A stretch of DNA of 64,000 bases from Aedes albopictus (lineage: Eukaryota; Arthropoda; Insecta; Diptera; Culicidae). Positions 24,801 to 36,800 of this stretch are shown here, piece after piece (the stretch's first letter is position 1; each line of letters opens with the position of its first letter). Location: contig NC_085138.1 in assembly GCF_035046485.1 (NCBI RefSeq), forward strand, positions 28,917,047 through 28,981,046. The letters run 5' to 3'. The notes beneath the pieces are model-generated. The model was not told the DNA's origin and searched no databases. It saw only the letters and a list, made by a program, of their open reading frames with translations. The translations under genes were made by a program, and so were the position numbers.

Positions 24801-27800
24801 AGACGGATGTGCTAGACAACGCCAAGGTCCTTTCTGGTGCACCGTTTTCCTTGGTCAACCACGTTCTCAGAGTTATCAACCTAATTCAGCTGAATACGAT
24901 ACACATCGGTCGCGATAAGCATTTGACCCTCCTCGTGTCCAACAAGCAGAAAACTCGTCTCCAAGGAACGTTCAAATGGGACGAAGAGAACTACTCAAAG
25001 CAGCCGAACGTTCCGGAAAACGAAGTGTTCCGAGTCAATCTGATTCTGGCCCATACCATCCCAAAGCCGGAAGGCGAAGGCAGTCGCGACGAGGTCAAAG
25101 TGCTGCACAAATGGGAACTCACCTCGCAGTACACCGACTACAAGAGCAACAACGCGGCCAAGTTCTTCTTCTCGCTTACCCGGCAAGAGTGGAACAGTTC
25201 CAACTGGAAGGTGAGTGTTCTTTTTCAATTTAATTAAACTCAATTATAATCAATTTCCAATGTCCCCTGGGGAGGAGACGTGTCGCTATATTTTATCTAC
25301 TACAGAACTTTGCACAACGCAATGCATAAGCGGCATAAACCGATTTTAACTGATTGATTGGGGTTCGCCAGAAACGAAAAAAAATGATTGTTTAAGGTTG
25401 ATATGCACATAAGCTTTGGATTGTATTTGCTAAAAAGTTATTCGAGTTTCACCCTTTACTCGGCGGTTGGTTCTTCGTCTTCGCCTTCCGCAGGGGCTGC
25501 ATCTTCAGCTGGCGGGGCTTCACCAGGTTCGGTAGACTTTTCCAAATCTATCAGCTGTTTAATACCGTTGTACATTTCACTTACTGCATCAAACTCGGTC
25601 AAACCCAGACGGCGTTTGTTGGAGATATCGAAGACGCCTCCTTCCGAGTCGGTATGCTCTCCGCGAGTTCCACGTACCTGAAGGTTGAATTTTCCTGCTT
25701 CTTCCTCCAGCTTGGCTCGATTCGAACCAAGGTTCGGCAGCTTGATGTGGACCGATGCCCGGATAGTTGTTCCCAAATTGGATGGGCAGAAGGTCAGAAA
25801 GCCGAATTGGTCGTTACGCGAGAAGGCGACGTCTTTACCGATGGCTTCCACTGCACGGACCAAGCGTTGGTAGATGGCACCTGCGTTGAATAGAAAGGCA
25901 TGGGATCAACTCAGTAAAGGTTTTAGATATTCTTGTATACTAGATACAAATTGCAACATCTTACTACGCTGCCATAGTGCCGCGTCAAGTGAGAGTAGGA
26001 GTGCGCGTCTAAGGATTCTCACGCTTCACGCATAACTATAACGCCGTTCTTTTGTTGCGGTTTTTTGTATTGTCTCCCAAATAACAATTCATACCTATTC
26101 TAAATACTAGTTTTTTTTTTTTTTTATAAAAATGTGTGTATTAGGGCGCCGTTGTAGTTACGCGCGAGAGTGGAAGTGCGCGTGTACGAAGCCGTAAAAA
26201 AGAATATCAACAACAGCAAATGCACGCAAATCCTTTGGACACGCACTCCCACTCTCACTTTGACGCGGCACTATGGCAGCGCAGTTGAAGAATCAATCGG
26301 AAGTAGAAGGCCTGTCGGAGTTGATTCTAAACAATCTTATCAATAAGCGACTAGATAGGGATAGCAGAAAGATGTGAATCGTAGGGAGTTGTCCTGGTTC
26401 GACAATGAGATGGACTCCCTCAAGGAGTGCAGTCGTGTTATGAGTAATCCAGTGTTTTGAACACCGACAACTATCAAATCTGTCTAACAGCCTTTAGTGA
26501 CAAAGGCCAGACGCAAATGTTTGTCCAAACAAAGAAGGCGTCATATCCGTGCTGTTCCAACTCTGTTTTGACTAGGTCAAAAAGACGGGTTTCTCCATCC
26601 GCACAGTGGACTGCACATGTACCATCGGACCAGCACTGTATAAGACCTGTGTCAAGCATCACCACAGTTCCCAGCCGAAGACTCAAGAATCAAGACGAGT
26701 TTACTGCTGTCCTTAACTTCATCGTCCAAGTTATCAACAGCTAAGGTAAAAACTGAACTTTTCCTGCCGGCAGACCTGACGTCCAATGGTCCACTGCACG
26801 AATGTATGCTGGCCTTCTTACTCTCACAGAAAATTTGACGTTTGAGCGGTGCCGACACCGCTCAAACGTCAAATTTCGTGTGAGAGTAAGCAGGCCAGTA
26901 TATATTCGTGCAGTAATCCATATATTAATGACGATGTCATTATCGTTCTTGAGCTTGAGCTTGATTGACCGCCCGCAGTTGCTACTGCAGTATCGCCAGA
27001 TGAGCTACACTCACACAAGGAACCAATGAGATAGCTGCTTGGGACTAACGGCGCTGCCATAGTGCCGCTTCAAAGTGAGAGTGGGAGTGCGCGTCCAAAG
27101 GATTTTCGTGGATTTGCTGTTGTTGATATTCTTTTTTGCGGCTTCGCACACGCGCACTCCCACTCTCACGCGTAACTATAACGGCACCCTAACAGGCATC
27201 TTCAGTGTGTGAGCGTTGGTGATCTTGTATTTTTAGGCGACAATGGCGCCTGCTGCGTCAGGTTGCAGGTCAATGAGGAAGGGCAATCGCTTGCCCACAT
27301 CAGGCCGTTGAATCCTCTGCGCCTGCACAAGGTCATGCGGATGTTGGTGTGTTGGTGCCAGGCGTAAAGCGATAGATTGTGTGAAGATTACTGTGAAGCG
27401 GCACAGTCGGCTTGGTTGCATAACTTAGGATGCCGTTATAGTTACGCGTGAAAGTGGGAGTGCGTGTGTGCGAAGCCACAAAAAAGAATATCAACATCAG
27501 CAAATCCACGAAAATCCTTCGGACGCACACTCTCACTCTCACTTTGAAGCGGCACTATGGCAGCGCCGTTATAGGCGTTATATGATAGATTGACACTGGC
27601 TGTGATGAAAGTTGGAAGGAAGGGAAACGGCTTTTTTTTTCAATCCGTTTCTGGTTCTAGCGATCGCTACGAACACACGGATATACATGAGATGTTTATG
27701 TAGGAGAGAGAGAGAGAAAGTAGATAAGAAAGATACAAAGTAGGAGGAAAGGGACGAGCCAGGGATTGAACCCTGGACCTTCTGCATATGAATCAGAAAC

Positions 27801-30800
27801 GGTAGCCACTAGACCACCTAGCTCGTCTGGCAGCGCAGTAAGATGTTCTGAAGAAAAAGCATCTCAAAACAGGAACCGACTTTCCTATCCTGGCCGAAAC
27901 AGTATTCGGTAAGTTCGTTAACGGTTCATCGAAAACCTGGTAACCGATTATCCACCAACGAGTTTGTCAACTTAATACCACCTATGGAGATTTAAATCGT
28001 AGTCTCTCCAAGCTCTTGAAATTAGAAGCAAGGTATTTTATCATTTTCATTTTCATTTTGCAGCATTTGGTGGGGCAATGAGAGCGCAAGTCAGTCCAAA
28101 GCCGATGATAAGGAGGGGTAATGGCTGAATAGTCTTTGCTGACCACATAAACGCCATGGGATAGGCCTTTTCATGTGACAGATCCGTGCATGCATTTGTT
28201 TACAAAGCTTGAACAACAGCTGCTAACAAGAACGTGTCATCTTCATAGAAGAACTGTCAAACGCCCGAACAATCAGCTGATTTAAGACGTCAAATGAAAA
28301 GGCCCATAGGAAAAGGGTATTTTGGTGTGGGATTAGGGTGTTGGTGCAGACTTGACGATATCAATGCTATTCAGTTACAAAATAATTTTAAGGCTCAATA
28401 GTGAATCGCATACCTTCCAAAACCAAAAAACAATAATCCACAAAATACCAAGCAAGTCATAGAAAGAAAAAGCGCCCGATTGTTTATTTTGTCAATTATA
28501 ACAAACGGAAACTTCTACCCTCTCCGACTCGCCAGTCACCCCGGAAAAAATGTCCCTTCAGTTCTGGAAAATATATTGTCCCCAATTAAGCCTTTAACCG
28601 AATTGTCCGCGTGGTCTTGTAGTACCCCTGCTAGGTAAGTATCAGTCATTGCCATACATATTAAATGCTAGACATGACCCCATGAATAGCATTTGCATAT
28701 GTACCATCAGGGTACCAGAATCCGCTCATCTAAGGCCAGTTTTGCAGAAAAACATCATCTGTTAAATGACTGGTAAGCCAATTTGTAATGTTTTTGCATT
28801 TTAAGTTAGTTTAATCTAAGTACAATCAGATACAAAACAAGACTTATGTATAACTTTTCATAAGAGTATGATTTTATTACAATTTGTGTGAGACCAAAGT
28901 GGTCCTAATTCCGCTCACGGACAAATGTATGCCATCTTTTAAATAGACTTTTGCGGAAAAGTGAATTATTTTTGCAACTCTATGTTTTTACAATTATTTT
29001 TTCCTGTTCAGCGGGAGTGTATAATAGTGATCAAATACACTGTGTACTAAAATCGACAGTTTTTACGAATTTCACGTATTTTTTTGCGTGAGCGGTTATT
29101 GGAACACATAAAATTTCCTACAGCTTTTTTGGGTCCAATAGCCGCTCAAAAAATTGTACTGTTTTGTTTTCAAAATATATGTTATTTGGTAAATATTGCA
29201 TAAAATGGCTTTGCTTTCATATAATTTATATTGTCCAAGAATATCAGCGACGAAAAGGGGGTATTTATGCGTGAAAACTTGATTTTTGCAAAAGTGAGCG
29301 GCTATTGGGTCATGAGCGGCTACTGGTACACTGACGGTAAAAGCTTTGCTGATGTGACTTTCCTATTAGGCAATTCTCTCATCTCATGTTTGTCTTCAAA
29401 ACCTTATCAAGCTTAGAAAATTGAAGTTGATAAACAATACATTACAAGGTTCTAATTCCCGTAGAATGAGATCATTCATTCGCACTACAACACCATAGGA
29501 GATAATACCACATTGGCTGATTACAGTACAAATGTGAAAAATCTCCCTTTTCCCCCTATCCGCAACCCGGGGACGCGCCCTGTTGGATTTCGAAAGCCTC
29601 GGAGAATATTACAAACCTTCAATGGCATTCCCATACACTAACCCACATTGCCCATTCAGGGGTCTGACTGGGCCTATTACCCTCCCTCAGTTTGTAATAT
29701 TCTCACCAACTTGGAATTATATTTTCCCGGCACATAAATGACTTCGACAAATGTTCGATATACTATGCAGCATCATGATCAATATACAGTCAGGTTTTTT
29801 TTACGCGGGGGATACGTACCGCGTAAAAAAAAAAACTCAGTTCAAAATTCGAAAAACCGCGTAAAAAAAGTCTCACCATTTCTCGACGAATCATGCAAAA
29901 ATAAGACGATGGATTTTTTTTGTATGGAGTTTTCATTTACGCGGCCGCGTAAATAAAAACCGCCTAAAAAGACCTGACTGTAACTACAGTCGAACTTCCA
30001 TGAGTCGATGTTCCTTGACTCGATATTGACTCATGGAGGTAAATTTTTGCATACTGAAAAATAATTTTTGCAATTTCTCATCGTAATAGGCTGTTTTACC
30101 TCACGCAAATCTGACAGGAAAAGGCCTACTTTCCCACACCAAATTAACAGTGCTGTAATGGTTCATTACAGCACTGATTTGCGTTGCGTAATGAACCATT
30201 ACAGCACTGTTTTCAGTTTTGATCAACTTCTTGGTGATTTCTGGACGCAGCTCTGAAAAAATGTGACAAATGCACAATATAGCCTGTTATGATCAGACTT
30301 TCTTAAACATGACTATGAACATCAGTGTACAGTTTGATGATAATTTTTGTTAAAACTATCCTCAAGCGGTAATTTATGAAATTGCAAAAAACGTTGTACG
30401 CAACTCGGTGCAGAACTCGATTTTTCCAGCACTTGTCGTAATTATCCAACTCGGCAAGCCTCGTTGAATAAATGTACGACTCGTGCTGTAAAAATCTTCA
30501 TTCTGCACCTTGTTGCGTAAACTACTATTCTGGGTTACTATGATGATCCCTTCAAAAAACTTCCCGAAGGATTTCTGTTCCACTACTCGATATTTCTATG
30601 AGTCGATGGTCCCTTCAATATCGACTCATGGAGGTTTTACTGTATATCAGATGACTTGAAGATCTGATTTTTACAGAATTAAATCATTACTGAAAAGTAC
30701 ATCGGCCAAATGCCTGAATTCAAAGATTCCTGGAAGATATTACCCAAGCCCAGGGAATGAACCGAATGCAATGCAATTTTGATCATTTATGACTTATATA

Positions 30801-33800
30801 ATGAGCTATTAAAAACTTTTGAATAAACTTAAAATTCTTTACACGAAAGAAAATTATTTCGATTATATTATTTTTCTAATATAACACCAATTTATCCAAA
30901 ACTTCATCATCGTTTCAAAATTCGAGATAGTAATTATAGTTAATTGAAATTCCCTCTAATTGAACTGAATATTTTTATGTTTCAAAGGAAAGCAACCAAG
31001 TAGCCGGCATTAAATTAAAAAAGTAATGGGATGCATTTGAGAAATAAATAAATTTACTGAAAAAACATGGAATAACTTTTTTCTAATTAATAATTTTAAA
31101 TTAAGTCAACTGTTTTTCAAAATTTATTATACATATAAGTCATAAATGATCAAAATTTTATTGCATTCGGTTAATTGAATCCGGAGATATAACAGCTCAA
31201 AGTTGGCTATCGGATAATTATACCTTTTTCTAGAATCTTTATAACTTCGTGTAGAATGGTACGACGCGGGGATGAACCAGCCTCGGGCTGAAAATCCCCA
31301 TAATAAAGAGCCAATAATAATAATAGAATGGTACGATCTTTTCCAAATTTGAACCACTGATACATAACTAGTTGATGAACTTCAGTAAAAATTGAGAATA
31401 TTTTATGCCCTTTTCGAAAAGTTACAGCGAGTTGAACATTTTTTGAAAAGTGAAAATTTTACCTGTCCCAGTTATTTTGAGTATCCCCTGTATGTTGGCT
31501 AGTGTTGAGACCAAAGAGAGAGCTATACAACTGACCAGTGATGTACGATCCATCCATGCTGAAGGAGGCTTCGAGATACGCATTTATCTATTGAATTCCA
31601 GCGCTGTCGTCGTCGAGAGTCTGTCACGACAATTCTGCCACGCCTCATCTACCTAAAGATCCTACATCTGACGGGATCGATGGGAAGCTGGTGTGTGTGT
31701 ATGTGTGTGTGTATGTGACATGGATTTAAGCGCTGCTGAGTGTCCGTTTAGTCAGTATTCTTCGCTGTTACCAAATCAAAACATCAGTTGAACCCACAAA
31801 CAACGTAGAGCTGCACATTTTCTGTGATGCCAGCGAGAATGGGATCGTGGCCATGGCGTACTTCTGGTTTGAAGAAGAAGGAAACGTTGAATGCGCTCTC
31901 GAATGCGATCGAAAACTCATGCGGCTCCTCTAAAGTTCCTCTCAACCCCTCAGCTTGAACTCCAGGCTGCTGTATCAGGAGTTCGCCTCGCAGATTGCAT
32001 TGCCAAGTCTCACCAGATGAAGATTAGTCGCCGAGTCTTCGGGATCGATTCCCGCGACGTAGTCTGTTGGAATGGATCAGATCATCGACGCTATTATAGT
32101 GTTTAGGATCAGTGAGTTGCTTGACACTACACGGGCTAGCGAATAGAGGTGGTAGCTAACAAAAAAGGACGTAGCGGATGAAAGAACGAAGTGGCAAAGG
32201 CTGCTAGACTTTCTACTGATGGTTGCGTGGTCTCGACTTTTTGTGGCAGGCCGTAGAGATTTGAGAGCAACTGTGGATGAATCCGATTGTACTCCCGAGG
32301 AACAGCACCTAACCAGATTCGCCCAAAATACAGCACGTTTTTGTACAGAAATCGATCGTGTCCGCAGAAAGTGTCAGCGTTGCAAAGTTCGCCGAGCAAG
32401 TCCATAGCCCCCAGCAATGGAGAGATCTACCGCCTGCCCGATAAGCAGCATTTAAGCGACCATTCTCCTACACAGGAATTGATTACTTCAGGGCGATGTC
32501 AGTGCTGTTTAGTCGGCAGGCGAACCGAGAAACGATGGGGATCTGATCATCTGCAGGACAACCAGGCTTGTACGTACGTACACATCGAGTTTGCACATTC
32601 GCTGACGGCAGACTCATGCATTCTAGCATTGCGCATCTTCATAGCTCGAAAAACCGCATCGTTAGAGATTATCAGCTACCGAGGAACAAGTTTCATCGGA
32701 GCCTCGCGAAAGCTGCGCGAGGCACTTAAGTACCATTAAACCGGGGTCAAATTGATCTTCGGGTCGAAATTGATCAGACGTTTCTCAATTCGATTAAGCA
32801 TACTTTAAATAGGGCACTGCACTGTTTTGATTTTGTATGGGGCTTTGACGTTTCATGGCCTTGTTGTTTACAAAATTTCTATAAGAGTGAAAGAGAAGGA
32901 AAGAATTTCGTGCAGTGCCCTATAGTTTCCTCACAAGTGTTAAGCTGTTGGAATCAGATATTAGGGTAGGTAATCAAAAGTTGAACCAAATTGCGGCTTT
33001 CCAAAGTAGCGCAAATTTTGAATGATTTTTTCTCCCATATGGACATTATTTTCTACGGCAAAACCTTATGTACATGAAAGCCACGGGTATAAGCTTTCTG
33101 TTAAGTGGTAAAAAGTTTGTATTTGCACCGAATTTCATTGAAAAATTCGATTATTCGTCAACAATGATTTTAATCTTAATTTGAACCATCGTAATCAAAA
33201 TTTGAACCAATTTTAATCTTAATTTGAACTACTGGCGGCAGCAGCTCGAGCATCTCCCTCTCTCTCTCTCTTCTTGGCGTAACGTCCTCATTGGGACAAA
33301 GCCTGCTTCTCAGCTTAGTGTTCTATGAGCACTTCCACAGTTATTAACTGAGAGCTTCCTCTGCCAATGACCATTTTGCATGCGTATATCGTGTGGCAGG
33401 CACGAAGATACTCTATGCCCAAGGAAGTCAAGGAAATTTCCTTTTCTCCCACAACAGCTAATTTCGTGCTGAACAATAGAAAAACACATGGATCTGCTAA
33501 TTCACATAACTTTTTTTCATTAGGCAGTGGAATTTCAACTAAGAATGTTCTAAACTCTTCAAAAACTTGGAAACTAAATTTGGAATTTTTCATCCCCCAA
33601 GAGTAAACAAAACAACCACTAGCGCAGTCTGCAGGCTAACACTGGAAGCTCACCCTCGTTTACTAGTCCAAATTTAGATTACAAATGGTTCAACTTAAGA
33701 TAACATTCTCCAAGTAAGAATTACTTAAATTTGATAATTTTATGACAAATAATGCGGAATATTATTCGGTTGGTGGATTCTACGATAAATAAGCTCTCAT

Positions 33801-36800
33801 TTGACGTGCTCACATATTGCGTGTGATACAATGCATGACCTGTACGAGTGCACCGAAAATGTGCTTTCTCTGGGGGGAAATGGGTGAAATCACAGTGATT
33901 TTTCAATTGCCTGTTTTCCATGACAAAAATGCTTTTTTCAATGCTTTTAAAGTCCATGTTATCAGGTTATATTACGGAAACCTGTTTGACATCTTTTTTG
34001 GGACAATATTTGCCTAAAAAGTACGTCGTTTTAATGAATTTTGAAATGGTTCTAATTAAGATTACAATTTAACTAGTTCAAAGTTTGATTTCTTACCCTA
34101 TGCGATATTTCTAAAGAATCTATTTAAAGTATGATTAATCATTTTCATTTTCATTTTGCAGCATTTGGTGGGGCAATAAGAGCGCAAGTCAATCCAAAGC
34201 CGAAGATCAGGGAGGGGTAATGGCCGTAATAGTCCGTGCGGACCACATGAACACCATCGGAAGGGTAAAGGTATAGGTTGGGGAAAGGAATTGGATTAGA
34301 CTTGTGGCACAATACAAATCATACCGCGAAATTTAATGAAGCAAAACTTTAACAATTTAATTCATTATCACCGAATCCAAACATAAAATACTATAATTAA
34401 ATTAATTAATTATCGATTTTTGCGGCTTAACCAGCCGAATGGAAGTTTTACTTTATTCCAAAAGCTAGACTTTACATATACTGGCGTGAGTGAGAAATGG
34501 ACAAATTGAGGTGAAAATTGCGAAAAAGTTACTCGTCCTCTCGGTGAGACTCGAACTCACGACTCCTACTCACTAGACAGGCGCGTTGCCGCTACGCCAC
34601 GAGAAGACTCGAAGACGTAGCTGCTAACCTGAATTCAAGTTCAACACAAAATTCCGAGGTTATCTTTTCCACAGATTGCACCCCTTTCGGATGGAATGAG
34701 ATGTACATACACACTACGCATATATTGTATATGTAAAGCCTAGGCGAGAGCGCATTGTTTTTTGTGTGTTGGAAGTCCACACACCTCTCATCGACGACTG
34801 TGTCGAAGAGATCGCGTGGTGAGCGGAAAGCTTCCAACGGGTCGCGACGTTCTCAAACGACCGGTTACGGAACATGAGTCCGTTGCTCGATGACATAATT
34901 AAATTAATTAATTATCGATTTTTGCGGCTTAACCAGCCGAATGGAAGTTTTACTTTATTCCTAAAGCTAGACTTATGCTACAATATATGCGTAGTGTGGA
35001 TGTACATCTCATTCCATCCGAAAGGGGTGCAATCTGTGGGGAAGATAACCTCGGAATTTTGTGTTGAACTTGAATTCAGGTTAGCAGCTACGTCTTCGAG
35101 TCTTCTCGTGGCGTAGCGGCAACGCGCCTGTCTAGTGAGTAGGAGTCGTGAGTTCGAGTCTCACCGAGAGGACGAGTAACTTTTTCGCAAATTTCACCTC
35201 AATTTGTCCATTTCTCACTCACGCCAGTATATGTAAAGTCTAGCTTTTGGAATAAAGTAAAACTTCCATTCGGCTGGTTAAGCCGCAAAAATCGATAATT
35301 AATTACCGTAATCCGGGGTAACATTGATCAGAATTTTCGATCTTTCTTGAATAATTCTCTTGTTTAAGCAAACGTTACATGTTTTATATTTTTAAAACAA
35401 GTACTGGCCCTCTGAGTATGTGTTAAGCCACTCGAAAAAGTATTGCAAAACTTTAAAACATGTTTAAATGTTTTTTAATCTAATTTTTGATTTTGTTGTT
35501 TTGGGGTAACATTGATCATGTCAGTGATCAATGTTCGTTTGTGTTGAAAATACCCTTTCTTACTAAATTCGGGGTCGCTGATTTCGAATATGTTGTCCAA
35601 ATTCTTACAAGTTGTGTATTTTTTGAGATACTTTAGGATCAAAATCCTCCAAATCGCGAAAAACGCCTAAAGGTAGGCAATGGCTTAAGGAATTGATAGC
35701 CTACTTTTAATAAATCGTATATTTTATTGAAAAGCAGTATTTTCATAAAAGATTCGGTTATTAAATCCAACTCTTGGATATCATATTGAAGTAGTATAGG
35801 GCACCGCACTGTTTTGATTTTGTATGGGATTTTGACGTTTCGTGGCCTTGTTGTTTACAAAATTTGTGTTAGAGTGAAAGAGAAGGAGAGAATTTCATGC
35901 AGTGCCCTATAGCGATTTCGAACCTCATATTGTATCTAGTATTCTTCAATGCATGAATGTTTGACCGTGTATCTCATTGCGGTACAAAAGACATTTATGG
36001 AAAAATCGATTTATTTCAATGTTTATGAAATTCAAATTTCAAGAATTACATGTCATTTAATAGCTAAATAATAGCAGATAGCGATATACCATTCGATAGC
36101 AGAAACTGATTCAATATAAAATGCTTGTTTGACCATTTCATGAGGTCGGTCAAGCCGATCAATGTTACCCCGCTGATCAATGATACCCCGTTTTACGGTA
36201 ATTTAATTATGTCATCGAGCAACGGACTCATGTTCCGTAACCGGTCGTTTGAGAACGTCGCGACCCGTTGGAAGCTTTCCGCTCACCACGCGATCTCTTC
36301 GACACAGTCGTCGATGAGAGGTGTGTGGACTTCCAACACACAAAAAACAATGCGCTCTCGCCTAGGCTTTACATATACAATATATGCGTAGTGTGTATGT
36401 ACATCTCATTCCATCCGAAAGGGGTGCAATCTGTGGAAAAGATAACCTCGGAATTTTGTGTTGAACTTGAATTCAGGTTAGCAGCTACGTCTTCGAGTCT
36501 TCTCGTGGCGTAGCGGCAACGCGCCTGTCTAGTGAGTAGGAGTCGTGAGTTCGAGTCTCACCGAGAGGACGAGTAACTTTTTCGCAAATTTCACCTCAAT
36601 TTGTCCATTTCTCACTCACGCCAGTATATGTAAAGTCTAGCTTTTGGAATAAAATAAAATACTAGTAAAAGATAAAATATACAATATTGATTCTAATTTG
36701 AAATGTGTTAAAGCCGTAAAATTATGAAATGATACCAACTATTCTTCTGAATTCAAAAATTTGGTGAGAAAAAAAATTGTATTTTAAATTAATATAAAGC

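Larger units (their letters stand above)
34395..36660. mobile_element. Triplicated tRNA-derived SINE in palindromic arrangement
   Basis: The same SINE, with a tRNA-like head (CGTGGCGTAGCGGCAACGCG, then GAGTTCGAGTCTC), occurs on the minus strand at about 34490-34700 and on the plus strand at about 35010-35230 and 36410-36630. The loop reads CTAGTGA, a Thr-AGT-like anticodon. Copies 1 and 2 are framed by inverted TAATTATCGATTTTTGCGGC segments. The open frames repeated here are SINE products. Confidence 0.8.

Noticed and set aside
26474..26858. Minus-strand frames with [22 protein letters not shown] sequence
   Set aside because: Suggestive of a fragmentary protein domain, but frame-broken and unrecognised; not enough for a gene call.
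34592..36513. Repeated 81- and 88-residue frames (for example the [18 protein letters not shown] peptide)
   Set aside because: Identical peptides arise from the SINE copies; they are element sequence, not genes.
34540..36570. Functional tRNA-Thr genes
   Set aside because: Three copies occur with identical SINE flanks and imperfect stems; they are SINE heads.
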